DNA from: Cunninghamella blakesleeana
Taxonomy: Eukaryota > Mucoromycota > Mucoromycetes > Mucorales > Cunninghamellaceae
Direction: 5' to 3'
Assembly: GCA_017871115.1 (NCBI GenBank)
Contig: JAFCIZ010000002.1
Span: 3,555,501-3,619,500 of the forward strand
DNA length: 64,000 nt
Position numbers and translations under genes: made by a program. Shown here piece after piece: positions 22,716-36,287 of this stretch; position 1 is the stretch's first letter, and the number at the start of each line of letters is the position of its first letter. The notes beneath the pieces were generated by a model, which saw nothing but the letters and a program-made list of their open reading frames with translations, searched no databases and was not told the origin of the DNA.

Positions 22716-23504
22716 TTATTAAAAATATATTTTTCTTTAAAAAAAAAAAAAAAGAAAAGGTAAATAAAATTTTAATTTTATTCTTTAAAAAATATTTTAA
22801 ACTCCATTTTTCTTCAAGCGCAAGTGTTTTTATACTATTATAAATATATATTTAAAATTTAAAATATTTGAATATTAAAAAAAGCAACAGTTCTATTCAG
22901 TGTACGTTTCAAGATTAATATTTATATTTTATAAAAAAAAAAAAGTATCTAAAATTAAGAAATATTTGTCATACGAGTTGATAAAAATATAAAAGTAAAA
23001 TAAAAAAAATAATAGTGACAACAAAAAATTTAAGAATAGGAATCTATGTCATGGCCTAGTATTTGTCTGTGAACTAGTAAAAACGCTGATTAACCTTATT
23101 TCTTCTTTTATGATCCCGAGGTTATGAATTCTTGCAGTATTTTTTATTTCATAATATATGTATATTTATATTTATATATATATAATTTAAATATATCTAT
23201 TATTATTAGTCTAAAACATTTAGCGCGCTAAGAAAAAAAAAAAAAAACTTTTATTGTATAATGCTACAAAAAGTTTAATGTATTGATATATATATATATA
23301 TATATATATTTAATGTATGTAAATGAGAGTGAGGTATTAATAATATGTAAATAAGTGAAATAAATAAATATAAAACTAATTAAAAATGAAATAATAACAA
23401 AAAAACAATTGGATAAAAATAATGTAAGAGTGAGTTAGGGTTGAGATTCTCATAAAATAAAAAAGGTAGTAAAATAAACAAGAGGTTAAAATGGTATCTT
23501 AAAA
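22716..23504. other. intergenic stretch with AT repeats
   Basis: Upstream of the TcdA-like gene and downstream of the FetB-like gene. An AT run lies at about 23286-23309. No coding signal on either strand. Confidence 0.5.
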
Positions 23505-24917
23505 TTAACGTAATAAAGGTTGTTGTTGATTTTCATTTTCTTCACCACTATCATAATCATGGTCTTGATCTTGATCGTCATCTTGTTGTTGTAAAGGATC
23601 ATAAGTATCTTTTTGCTTTCTACTATTGAAACAACCACAGAATAAGCTTTGTGCTGAGCGATAGATGACCATCATTAAAGATTTGATATCTTGAAGTAAA
23701 CTTGGTCTACCAGGAACGATACGTTCAGGACGAAGTCGATCTTTCCCATCAATAATGACTTGGATACAAAAGACAACTGCGCCTAATACACCTAATGCAG
23801 TGGAAGCAGAAATCATAAACATAATGATTTGTTGATATCGAACTGCATTCATCACAGGGGCACCAGATAAAACTTGACCACTCAACATCCCAGGAATAGA
23901 GATCAATCCAATCACAGACATTTGATTAATGGTAGGTAACATGGCTAAACGTACGGCTTCCATTGCAATTGATTGCCCAGCTTCCCATCGACTGGCACCA
24001 AAAGCCAAATAAGTTTCTATTTGTTCTTTGTTACTGCTAACACTGGATAGGCAGCTACTTAAAGCTACTGCCATACCACTTAACAAATTACCTAATAACA
24101 TCCCCATAGTTGGAATAAAGGTTTGTGGTACCCAAAATGGTGATTGCTCCATAGCAAATCTTGATCCAATAACACCAATAATTAAAGCTGAAATAGCTGT
24201 TGATATTAATACAGATACAAACTAAATAAAATAAATGGTAAAAAAAATAAATAAATAAATTAAAATTTATAAAATTAGTTTATTAAATTTAAAATAAAAT
24301 CAATTTATAATTATTCTTTTATATATATATTCATATATATTTACCATGCCATGATAAGTTTGTTTGGATTTGTTATAAACAGTTTCATAGGCTCCCAATA
24401 ATATAAGTACGGCTACCATAACCATAACAATACCTGGATGGTTAGCTTTAAAAACATCTTCTAAAATATAACCCTATTAAACGATAATAATGATAACAGA
24501 AATAGGATAAACAGTTATTTATTACCCATACTTTATTTTATAAAGAGCATAAAAAACACAAATAAAAACAAGGCTTTTTTTATGTATATTTTTTATTTTA
24601 TTTTACCATTATAGTAAGCTGAACAAGGCATCGTATGGCTGCTATGATTAATGATTTTTCAAGTTGTAAATCAAGATATATTGATACAGCACCTAATTAT
24701 TTATATAAAAACAAGAAAGAAATAATAATAATATAAATATATATTTGTATATACAAAGTTCTATTATATTTTCTATATTACAATTAAATAAAATAAAGCC
24801 ACCAGCAATAGCAACGTTAAGCCAAGTTAAATTGGGTGTGCCTATAGTGCCTTTATCGCCACCATTAGTACCATTTGCTGCAAAATTAGTTAACTCTATT
24901 AAATTGGATAATGGCAT
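23505..24917 (-). CDS. FetB/UPF0014-family ABC-type permease-like membrane protein
   Basis: Exons 24917-24782, 24692-24607, 24473-24345 and 24221-23505 sum to 355 residues. The protein has about seven hydrophobic segments. Family hallmarks include an IRCLVQL segment after the second helix, a helix followed by YETVYNKSK, the GMLLGNLLSG loop, the ETYLAFGASRWEA motif, and ISIPGMLSGQVLSG. Bacterial FetB exports iron with the ATPase FetA; plant STAR2/ALS3 relatives act in aluminium tolerance. No partner ATPase gene is seen in this window. The C-terminal tail (about 300-355) is cytosolic-looking and unusual: a Cys pair (CGC), then Asp/Gln/Glu-rich with His, possibly metal-sensing or regulatory. Substrate is not known in fungi. 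Confidence 0.85.
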
Positions 24918-25163
24918 AATGGGTCATGAAAAAACTATTTTAAGAGTAAAAAAAACCTTTTTAAAAAGGAGAGGGAAAAGTAAAAGAAAAAGAAAGCTAA
25001 GATAAATAAAAAATTGATTAAAAAAAGGTTTTGAAAAATTCAGATTCCGAATCAAAATCTTTTTTTTTGTACGATCCATCTGGCTCTATTATAAAATCTA
25101 CTATTCCAAAAAGGATATCATTGATGATCAGGATTTTTTTATAATATAGGTTATTATTATTGA

Positions 25164-25198
<35 letters not shown>

Positions 25199-25539
25199 AA
25201 TTTATTATTACCAGTGAGAGTATATAAACGAATAGGGTAATATGTAATTGATCATTTATATCTGTATAATTTCATATATATTTATATTTTTTAATTTTTT
25301 AGGATTCTTGTTCTAACTGACTGAAAGTGATATTAAAAGCATAGTAGTCGGTCAATATCTATATAATTTTTTTTTTGCAGGATTAAAGTATATTTTTATT
25401 TTCATTTTTTTTAAAAAAATTATCAAAATTGTAAGCTGAAAACTTTTTATACACCAAAAAGTAAATAAATAAATCGTGTTTATAAATAAAAAATGTACCA
25501 TGTAATTATATATAAAAATATGTATATAGTTGCCTTTTT
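24918..25539. other. intergenic stretch between EMC5 and FetB-like genes
   Basis: This is the FetB-like promoter plus the EMC5 3' flank. An open frame at 25018-25200 (minus) starts inside an (AT)n tract, but its last about 35 codons look less repetitive (Asp, Pro, Gly and Glu present). I cannot link it to a splice site or family, so it is not called as a gene. Confidence 0.45.
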
Positions 25540-26058
25540 TTATAATTTTCTTTCTAATTGTGCTGAAGTAGAATTGATTTTTCGATGATTAAAGGTGATA
25601 AATGATGGTTGGGTATCCACTTTATCGATAGTCCTATAATATAAAATTATAAATTATATAATATCAGTAAAATATATCCATATATACATTCAACGAACAT
25701 TTTTCAACTTATTTAATATATATATGTAATATTTTTAATTACATTTTCATGATTTCAGCTTCTAAAAGAATATTTTTAAAGGGGGCAGTCGATAAAATAA
25801 CACCAAAAAGAGTAATGAATGCTGATACTAAACACTCTACTACAATCTAAATAAGAAAAAATAAGTATATAAATATACATTTATCTATATCATCAGATTA
25901 TCGTGTTTGGGTATATATGTATATACTTACATCAATAGGAAGACTTGCTTCGTTTTGATCTACTGCTCTTAGATATGCTAAGTCTAAATGAATAATACAT
26001 ATATAAATATATAAATATTTTGATTAGTTTATAAAATGTTTCTAATAGTTATATAGTC

Positions 26059-26097
<39 letters not shown>

Positions 26098-26259
26098 ATC
26101 GTTTATCTTATAATATAAAAAATAATAACTTATATATATATATATATATGTATATGTATATATGTATACATTACGTTCATATGTTGAGAAAGCTGAATGA
26201 AATAAAAATAAAGTAGCTATGAGAGCAATAACTTTTCCAGTATATTGTATAGTGCTCAT
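25540..26259 (-). CDS. EMC5: ER membrane protein complex subunit 5 (EMC5/MMGT type)
   Basis: Small two-helix subunit of the EMC, which inserts membrane proteins at the ER. Four exons (26259-26175, 25983-25931, 25846-25743, 25633-25540) give 111 residues. The first helix (about 8-26) ends with HSAFST, matching the family's H-A-A-F-S. Then comes the diagnostic SLPIDIVVECLVS segment (family: SLPIDI), a second helix (about 50-65), and the C-terminal PSF-x-x-FNHR motif. All exons are needed to see these motifs. Animal homologues were also described as magnesium transporters (MMGT1), but the EMC role is better established. Length fits the family (about 100-140). Confidence 0.93.
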
Positions 26260-26571
26260 GTCTTTTAAAAAAAATAAGTGAAATAATTTAAAAAAAAAAA
26301 ATTGAACAAAGGTTATATAAAATAAAAATTTAAATCCCGTTTTTTTTGAATGTTTTGGTGATAAATTAATGCTTGAGTTATAAAAGTAAGTATATAAATA
26401 ATTGATTTAAAAATCAAATGCTTTAAAGACAATTTTTTTATTACAAGTGTATTTAATTTTTAATTATAAAGGTGTTTTTTTTTAAATAACTAAAATGTAC
26501 AAAAAAAAAGTATATGTTGATGATATTTAAATAATAAATAATAATAATGATAGTATCAAAATATATAGTTA
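26260..26571. other. short intergenic gap
   Basis: 312 bp between the Furry-like gene stop and the EMC5 start, both on the minus strand. AT-rich; nothing recognisable. It must hold the EMC5 promoter. Confidence 0.5.
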
Positions 26572-29500
26572 TTAAGTGTTGTTATTGGTATAATCATATC
26601 CCATTTGTTGAAATGATGCCAATGAATCGGAAGATGATGGTACTCCTTCAGTTTCTTCATTGAAAAAGTCATCCAAATCTTTTAATGCGTTCATTAATTC
26701 TTCACCATGCTGTGGAATACCTGCCGTTGCAACTGTTATTGAAGGTGCTACTAGATTATTACTATTATTATTATTGCTATTATTATTTTCGTAATTAATA
26801 TTACTGTGATTATTATTAATATTACTGTGATTATTATTATTATTACTGTTATTATTATTATCAGAACTTAAATCTATATCAATTGAAGGTATATTCATTA
26901 TTTCACGTGGTACTGATGTAAAATGCTGTTGAGGAGGTAAATTATTATTATTGTTATTATAGTCATTCGTTGGTTTGTTTACTACAGTTGTTGTAGTAGA
27001 TGAAGTAGAAGATAATGTAGAAGATGATATAATGGTTGGTGTTGCGGATGATATATCAGATGTTATAGTATTAGTTGAAGATTCCACATCCAAATGAGTT
27101 GGTATTAAATTAGGAGAAGGTAATGGCGAAGGAGTTGATGATAACAAAGATGGTGTTTTTGTTGATAAGAATTGTTGGGAAGCATGTGTACCTTTATTAT
27201 TATTACTCTTGTTATTATTATTATTATCATTATTCACATTACTACTACCCGTACGTTGAATAGGTAAAGTAGTCATCACACCAGATGCAACTGCTTTAGC
27301 AGCTGTCATTTTTTGATCACCAGTTAATAAAGAAAAGTCTTCAATAGAGAACTGTATATTGTGTTCAATAGGTGCTCTATTTGTAATAGAGGAACATTCA
27401 AATACAACAGCTTGAATATTTTTTCTTGTTATTGTTGCACTAATATTTTCATCCATACGCCAAACTGGAATAGATGATGATAATCTAGGATTAGTGGCGG
27501 AGGTAGCGGAGGAAGAAGAAGAAGAAGCCATATTAGGTGAATCTGAATAACTATTTCCAATAGTTGAAATCCCCGTATTCAATAGAGCAAGAGCGCGATC
27601 AGCATATTGCGTTTGAATTAATTGTAGCAATGGTGTTAGGGTATTTAATTCAATTTTGTTACATGATTGTGACTGAAGAACATGTGGAATCAATACTTCA
27701 ATTAACATTAAAGTTTTATCTTGATAATAGTCTAATGTATTGTTAATCATTAATAAAGCAAACATCAATGCTTCATGGCCTTGATCCATTAAATAAACAT
27801 TGCGTAAGGTTCCTACTAATTGTTTGAGATAATCCATTTGGAATTTTGCTTTTTGTTTTGGATAAGTTGTAAGAACACGTTGTACATCCGTCAACCCCAC
27901 TTTTTCTGCCAATTTACATAGATCACTTGCTAATTCCACAGCATTTAAATATATATCAGTAGTAGTCGATTCGTCGTTGAGTAAGTTATTACTATTACTA
28001 TTATTATTATTTTGCGCTGTGATATCATCTAATAAATTCGATTGTTGTTTTTGGACATTTGCTGATTCATTTTGCTGATCTAATCCATGTAAAAGTCGTG
28101 GTACTGCACCCAAGAGTAAATACATAAATCTTGTTGGAGCGGGATCAATCAACGGCGAATTATCCAACAACATGATATTTCTTAAAATAACCCATGTCTT
28201 TTCTTCAGCTAAGGAAAATTGTAAACCTTTCAGTAATAAGGGCTGTAATCCATCAAATTCGCTTGACCAATTAACGGGAAAACTACTAGTCAATATTTCA
28301 GTACTGGAAGGCGGGACTTTTAATAAAATAGTTTCCAATAAAACCAATGATTCCAGATGTTCTGATGAAAACGGACTAAATAAACATGCAACAGCAGCCC
28401 AAAATAATTGTGGGAATTGTTCTAATTGGTTCGCATCCATAGCACGAGCTACTTTGGTCAATGTCAAAATGATTTCTAAAGAGAAGCCACGAATATCTTC
28501 TGATTTATCTGCAATGGTAGTTGACAATCTAGCTAGCATATCAGCAAGCATATGTTGATTAAAAGCTGGTAGTAATCCTCTAAAGCATTGAAAAGATCGA
28601 CAAGCTATATGACGTACAGAACAATAAGTTGCCCATTTCAAAGCCGTTTCACCCCATTTCTGTCGTAAATCAGGATCTTCATGTGAAAAGACAAGTAAAA
28701 TACGTTGCACTAAGTCTTCTAATTCTTGACTACTTTGTAATCGTCTATTCTTATTTGGTATAATATTTTCATAAGCCCATAACCGCTTTCCTTCTTTTGC
28801 AGTTAACCATTGAATAATTTCCATACCAAGAGCAGAGATTTCGGGATTTATGGATTGGCGTACAATAATAGCATGAATGAGATTGATTAGTAAACATCTC
28901 GATTGATCACAAATAATACTTGTCAGATGGTCTAATTGAACAAATATAGCATGTAATAATAGAGGGAGGTGAGGCGCTAGATCAGCGCCTGTTTCAATTG
29001 CCAAGTCAACTAAATATACCATTGCTAGTTGTCCTCTTGAAAAAGCAGGTCGTTTAGCGTAAGGAGGTAATACTTTTTCTGTATCGGCCACAAACATACC
29101 ATGATGACGATTCAGTTGATGTGAAGGCTCCTTAACTTGTGGTACCATTGATCTTGGTGTAATTTCAGAGATGGCTTCTTCAACAACATGAGTGAAAGCT
29201 GGAGTTCTTCCAAGACAAACAAAAACACGTTTTGCGTGCACTAAAAACCATGGATTTCTTTTTTCTAAACCCATATCCAATAAATAAGTAATAATGGGGC
29301 GAACATTACGACCATAATCCACAAGTTGATTCCATAATGCTGCTATTTCTTTTACGTATATATCACCAAATTTAATTGTAATATAGTATAAATTAGAAAG
29401 AACAATGTAGGCCATTGAGCTAAGTTCCATTTCTTGATTATGAGTGGGTGGTAGAGCTGCTACAGCAGAGGAATTTGATGATGGATTATTTCCAATAGGT

Positions 29501-32500
29501 ACCATAGATAATTCTACTTTTCTAAACCAAGGTAGCATATAAACAAGCACTTCACGTTGACTATTAGGACTAATATGTTCAAATCGTTGTGTAATTTCAG
29601 ATAGAATATTATATGTCTGTTCAGGGTGATCTACTGATAGTCGAGCTGATAATAAGGTTTGAGTATGTTTATAGATTGCTGGTAAACTGCTTGTTATTCC
29701 TATTTCATATTCTTTAGCACAAGAATCACCAAAAGTCCGTTCTTCCATAACGCGTAGTAATTGCATGGCTGATTTTCTAATTATTTTTTTGGCATCTCCA
29801 ACCTTAAAAAGTGCAAGACAAATAATCTGGTGAGGAAGGCAAGGATAATCATTTACACTAGTAATTATATCGGCTACAGCTTGAAAATATCCTTGAGTAA
29901 ATTCTAATTTTGGATTCCCAGCATAGCATTGTTCGATAATATCGTCTAATAATAAAGCTTGATCTTGATTATAAATAAGCAATGCTTCCAATGCATTTTT
30001 TGCTATCAAATGATTTTTAGGATCAGGACTTTCAAAAACAGAATCGATCCATCTAAGCACATTTAACATATCAAATTGAATAACTGCTTGTCGTGCCTTT
30101 TTTTGACCAAGGAACGTATATAATGGACCCCTCTAAATAAATATAATATAATATAATATAAATAGAGGAAAGAGTTTTTTTTATAAAAAATAAATAAATA
30201 GGTTAGTTGATTTATATAAGTATATATTTAAAAATAAATAAATAAAATAAAATAACTTACACATAGCATTGCCATAGCACCAAGAGAAGCAGATTCTAAA
30301 GCTTTACGTTCTTCTTCCATTAACTTTGTCATACTTGCACGATCTTTGGCATCTTTACATTGTTCTAACACATCATGAATCATTGCATCATCCCGTGTTC
30401 TTGCTATATTTGCGTAAGCACCATAACCACACCATTCTTCAAACATTTTATAAAGACTTAGTCTTGTTTCAAAGGACATAATCGAAGTAGGGTCATTTAA
30501 ATCCATAATCACTTTGTATAATTGTTCCACCAATCGACATAGATAGACTCTTAATTTATGATATTCCCATTCTAATTGAACTTCAGGATCACTCAAAAAT
30601 GCTTTTGTTTCTTTAATATAGGACATAATTAAACTAAATATTGATTTTGTTTCTGAGTCCAGTTCCATTCCTGTGGTAGATCCATTATGATTAAAGCAGT
30701 TGTTTTTCTTTTTATTGCTGATATCTTCACGATCCAAATCGTTTTTATTGTTGTTATCTTTTAATGTACTAGTGATACTGGATTTATTAAAGGTTAAACA
30801 AGATGCCGTATCAGCCAATAAGTGCATTAAAGATGTTCTTAATCGATCATGTTTTTTGATCCGCTTATTTTGATACGGCTTTTGATTTGTACGGTGTTTA
30901 CCATCATCCAAGATGGTTCTTATCATTGGTTGTAAATCATGAAGTAATGTATTAAATGAATCAGGATGGATATGGCCTAATCCATAAATAGTACCTTCTC
31001 GTATAGGCCGATTTTCACAAGGTAAGAAGGGCAAAACCATTTTAAAAAGATCGTGAGCACTATTTAATCTTTCTGTCACTGTTGATCCTTTTCTTCCTCC
31101 ACCAATCCATCCAGTAGCAGGGTATCGTTTATCCGAAACTTTAGCGCTTACTGCTGCTGCTGCATTTAATTTTGATAAACGGTTTCTATTATTATTGTTA
31201 TTGTTGTTGTTGTTACCATTGCTGTTATTATTTATATTATTGGTTGCAATCATAGAATCCGTTGCTGTAATACATGCGAAGGCCAAATAAATCTTCCACT
31301 GATCAATAAGATCATTACTTGCTGATATTTTTTGATTGGAAGTGTTACTTTTTGCCATACTAAGTGTTCCCGTACCACCTGTTTTAACTGTTTCGATTGA
31401 CGCTAAAAGAGTAGGTTGGATTTGAACAAGCCGATCACAAATGCTATGCCTGCATAAAGCCACTGTATCAGGGAAATGAGTAAAGATTCGATCAATTAAT
31501 TTCATGAAGATGATATGCCATATCCATTGATCTGTTGAATTATCTGAAGTTGCTAATTGAATTAAGATTGGTTGTGTAGTTTTTCTTTGATGCTGCTGTA
31601 ATCGCAATCTTGTTTCAATGGATAGTTTGGAACCAAACAGTTGATTTTTATCTTTATCAAACTGAATTAATTCTTGTCCAACAGCTGCACTTTCAAGAAT
31701 ATTCATTAATCTTGCAAATGTTCTTGTCTTCTGTTGTTCAATATATCCCCATAATTGTTGAATAAATTGTTGAGTAGCAACAGTATCTGATTTAGCAGAA
31801 GAAGAAGTAGATGACGCAAATGTTGTTGTGATAACCATAGTTTCCTTTTCAACTTGAGCTTCGAGACGTTGTTCTAACTTCGCTGCCCATTGAATCATTT
31901 CTATAGCCATATGTCTTACTATTCTTGATCGACTGCAAAGATACATTAATCCATTTGCTTCCGTTTCTTCTACCATTTCAAACAATCTAGTTACATCTGA
32001 TTGCACATCCTCAATAAGGCTAGGCGATGGTGATGCCATAACTATTTCACGTAATGAACCAAGTTCTACTTTTTCAACCCATATTGCTAATAAATCGACA
32101 TATAACTGTAGTACACCTCCAAAATTGTTATTTTCTTCTGAATCGTTAGCCATATTGATATTGCTACCGTTATTACTACTGTTATTATTGGTATTATTAT
32201 TGGGAGTATTATTATCATTACTGATGTTAATACTATTGTTACCGCTACTGCTACCCGTATTATTGTTACCAGCAGAAAGCATTGAAGTGCCTACTCCTCT
32301 TGATAAGGATACAATAATGTCAGATACTTTATCTTCCAATTTATTTACAAATTTAGCATAGCCAGTAACTACAGTTTGACTATCAATTTGATTTGCAATA
32401 CGACGTAATGTTTGAGAAGCAGCTTGAATAATATCAGGGTCGATATGAACTGTGTATCGAGATAACATTTCAACAATACGTGGCAGTGGTATCCCGGATG

Positions 32501-33986
32501 GCATTAAACGGGGCATAGAATCTAAAATGGTCTTGAGTAAATCAAAATAAGGTTGTTTATCCTTTGAATAGGAAACAGCAAACAAACTATATTGATATTG
32601 AACTTGTGGCCCACTTCCATCAGATAAACCTGTTACGTTGCTGACTGAAGAACTATTACTACCCGATGCTCCAGTGATTGTATTTCCAAATACCTGTACC
32701 GGATAAGACGAGGTATTGTTATTATTAGCAGTGGTAAGAAAACTTGGCGATCTACCAGAGTTTTCACCAACAATACTATTGCTGTGGTATGGGTGATGAT
32801 GACTACTGATCAAACTTCCGCTGTGACTACCAAGCCCACTAGTTCCATAACCACCACCACCATTATTTGTACCAGTTGATGACGAACCTACCATTGTTGA
32901 AGAGGAAGGGTTGGCTACCATTGTTGAAGGTGCACTTGACATTACTGAACCATGAGGAGCTAAAGAAGAAGAAGGTGTGGGCATTACTGCTACTGATGAA
33001 GACGTGTTGACTGACGATGATGTATTTAAACCGATAGTACTGGACATTGTTCTGTGAATAATATTTTTCTCATCCAAAACCAATAATTTACCAAAGGTTT
33101 GATCCAAACTAAGTAATGTGCGAGTCAAGGTATCTTCCATTTTTTCCGTTGCATCCACCTTTATAGCACGAATGGGTGCGCCTAGTACATCTGCACTACA
33201 GCTGTTAAAAGTTGAAGTCAGTCCTGTTAATGCCATATCCGTATCTACTGGAAAAGGTGGTTTTTGTCTATTATTTTCTAAATCTGTCAATAGCAATTGA
33301 AAGGCTCTAATAGCAATAATCATTCGTTCAGGGCTGAGGTATTCCCAATGTAAAACAGTAGCTGAAGATCCTGCATAAGTACTATTTGATGATGGTCCTA
33401 ATGTTGCTGTAGTAGTACCCCCTTGCATTAAATTGTTATCCATGTTCAGTAAATAATAAATAATATTATTCATAGCATTATCTACATCCTTAATCAACGC
33501 ATAATATGTGATGAGAATAAAATGGTCCAAGGATACATCTGTAGGATAAGTTGCACGTCGATAAAGTGGAAATATAGTTTTAATAATGGAATCCAATTTT
33601 TTGAATGTAGTTGATATACTTTCTGTACATCTAAACAAATAAGTCCATACAATACGTGATACACAACCAAGAGCCATTTGTCTAGTATATTTATCCTATT
33701 TTTTTTTTAAAATAAATAAATAAATAAATAAATAAAATATAATCAGCATATAGATTACCCCAAGTATATTTATATATATAATTACGTGTAAATATATATT
33801 ACCTTATTAAACTTTTGATAACAACATTCCAATACACTTGGCCAATTTTGGGCAAAAAATTCTTTTCTGCTAACGCATAATAATGTTGTCACCAAAGGAA
33901 ATGCAACCTTAATATATAATATATAATATAAATTCAAAAAAATCACATATTAGAAAACATTAGCATAGATGTAAATATTATTTAAA

Positions 33987-34022
<36 letters not shown>

Positions 34023-35868
34023 TTACCGTGATATGTTTAGGTTTTAATGTCATTTTAATTGCACGAGGATAAATTAAATCGACCATTTTAGCCCAAGCAG
34101 GAAAGTTAACTTCAGCTACAGCTACTTCAGCAACAGGTAATAACAATTGAACAAATAAACAAGCATAAGCATGCTTTACTTTGATACCATGTGAATTTTT
34201 AAAAAAGCTTGCACAACTAGATAAAAAATCAGCCGTTTCTTCCAATGCATCCAAAGGATAAATCTATTATATATGTATATGTATACATATGTACCAGCAT
34301 ACATTCGTATAAGTCTTTATTTTGACTCATTCATATATTCAAGCCACATTAATATTATTATTATCATTATTATATACCTTAATTTTTAAAAAACGCATAC
34401 CACGAATTAACATTTCCATATGTGATTGGCGTTCTTTCATTAACGTTTGATTATTATCTTTTTCTAATTCAGCAATAAAACGATCACTAACTGAAGCAAA
34501 CCTAATATTTGATAATTCCCCAATAAGTTCAGCGAATAATTCCATACTAGCCGTTCTATTTCTGGATCTTCTAATAGTTTCACTAAATATACATATATAT
34601 AGTCATGAAAATATTATTATTAAGATTAGCATTATAGTTTAATTTTTATCTCATATTAACCTTTTTTATATTATTTTACTTACGGATCAGCTTTTTTTAA
34701 TTGATTAAACACAATTTCTTCCAAATTTTCACCTTGTTCATCCGGTAAAGCGTGAGGTGTAAATCGTTTAACAATAGCAATTAATGTACGACAAAGTATA
34801 TAAACAGAAGCGAGCTAAAACAAAATAATAATAAAAAGAAAATAAGATTGATACAAATAAATAAATAAATATGCGCATAAACTGATTAAAATGTAATTTT
34901 TCTATTTATTTTTTCTATTATGTATATGACTTTACTGATTGCCGTTCTTTAAGAATAGATTGTACATCCCTTGCTCTAGATAGCGGTGCAGCTTCACTAT
35001 ATATTTATATTTAGAAATAAAATAAAAGAATGGAATAATAGAAAAAAAGCTTAATGTTGTTTATTTACATTGTTTATATTTATGTATTTTTTGGTTCTAA
35101 CTTTATTAAGTATTTTTATTTATTTACCTTAATCGTTTAATAAAATTAAGATCTAAAGGTTCGATTTTCGATTTTCTCCATCTCATGACAGCGTCAATCA
35201 CTGATTTTTGTTGTGTTGTAGCTAACTTTGCTAAAGATTGTATAAGTTTATCAAACACAGGGTCAACGCCTTCACCTAATAACATTCTTAAATCTAAGTC
35301 AATTTCCTAAATAAATAATAACAAAAGTAATAATAAAATGAAAAATATGCTATTTTTAGCTAATATTCTAATAATAATAATTATTTGTTATAACTATTAT
35401 TGTTATTGTTATTATATATATATATCTACTTACTACTCCAGTATTTAATACTAAATTCATTTTCTGATCAGCTATTTTTTCAAATTGTTCAAAAACCATT
35501 TTCCTTGCATAATCCGAACTTAGAATGATGGATGCGCCTTCATTTCCAGACATAGAATTAGGAATATTGTTTGTTGATAAATTATTTATTTTAGTAGAAG
35601 CATTTTGATTATATATATTTGGTGTAAAAGATTTTGTTGTATTAATAGTATTATTATTATTATTATTAACTGGTGAATTGACAATAGAACTGTTGTTATT
35701 ATTATTTATCATAGGTTGAGTTGAAGAGGCAAAAGAATGAATCGAAGAAGTGTGTTTAGAATGTTGAAAAGGTTTCATTAGGGTGGATAAAGATATATCT
35801 TCCCGAATATCTTTAGATGCTGTTGATTTATGATGAGCTGATGAGTATGGCTGTCGCGAAAGGGGCAT
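26572..35868 (-). CDS. TAO3: Furry/Tao3/Mor2 (PAG1) cell-morphogenesis scaffold
   Basis: Giant HEAT-like repeat scaffold of the RAM/MOR network; it supports activation of the NDR kinase (Cbk1/Orb6) and polarised growth. Nine exons (35868-35434, 35306-35128, 34996-34936, 34814-34684, 34582-34378, 34263-34027, 33907-33803, 33695-30261, 30132-26572) keep phase throughout and sum to 2,782 residues, a typical size. An Asn/Ser-rich leader (1-115) precedes the conserved N-terminal block (DYARKMVFEQFEKIADQK, then the DAVMRWRKSKI segment typical of Furry N-termini). HEAT-like helices follow, interrupted by long Ser/Asn/Gly-rich inserts at about 33050-32680, 32290-32140 and 31230-31180. The final about 400 residues are low-complexity with Asn runs and an acidic end. 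Exons 2-7 are 61-237 nt while exons 8-9 exceed 3.4 kb each. The upstream neighbour is a divergent HD-domain gene. Confidence 0.93.
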
Positions 35869-36287
35869 ATTAATATATATATATAAATAAATAAATAAAT
35901 ATTATAAACAAAAATTATGGAGGTGTGTGATGGAAGAGGGGTGGGGGTAAAAATGGGGAATCAAAAAGTAGAAATTAAAATATATAAATATACAAAATAG
36001 AAATTAAATATAAAAAGAAAGACAAAAACGTCTTTACTTTTTTTATTATTTCTGTATTTTATTTTGATTAAAGAATAAAATAAATCTTTAGGGCAAAAAA
36101 AAAAAAAGTTATATTTAAATTGTTAAAAAAATAAAATAGAACAAAAGAGAACGAAAAAAAAAGTGGAAAAAAATTTAAATTTTTTATGGGCACAGAATTT
36201 TTTAAAACTACGACCTTTTTTTTTTTTTTTTTTTCCAATCCGCCCTGTTCTTACTTTCCATTTTTCCATTCATAAAAATAATAAAAA
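35869..36287. promoter_or_regulatory. compact bidirectional promoter region
   Basis: Only 419 bp separate the start codons of the Furry-like gene (minus) and the HD-domain gene (plus), so both promoters share this stretch. It has a G-rich patch at about 35921-35960 (GGAGGTGTG, GAAGAGGGGTGGGGG), unusual in this window, and poly(T) at about 36212-36233. No known factor site is claimed. Confidence 0.55.

Noticed and set aside
27564..33300. Antisense frames inside the Furry-like gene (for example 27564-27746, 28172-28558, 32125-32361)
   Set aside because: Shadows of the real minus-strand exons; no domains.
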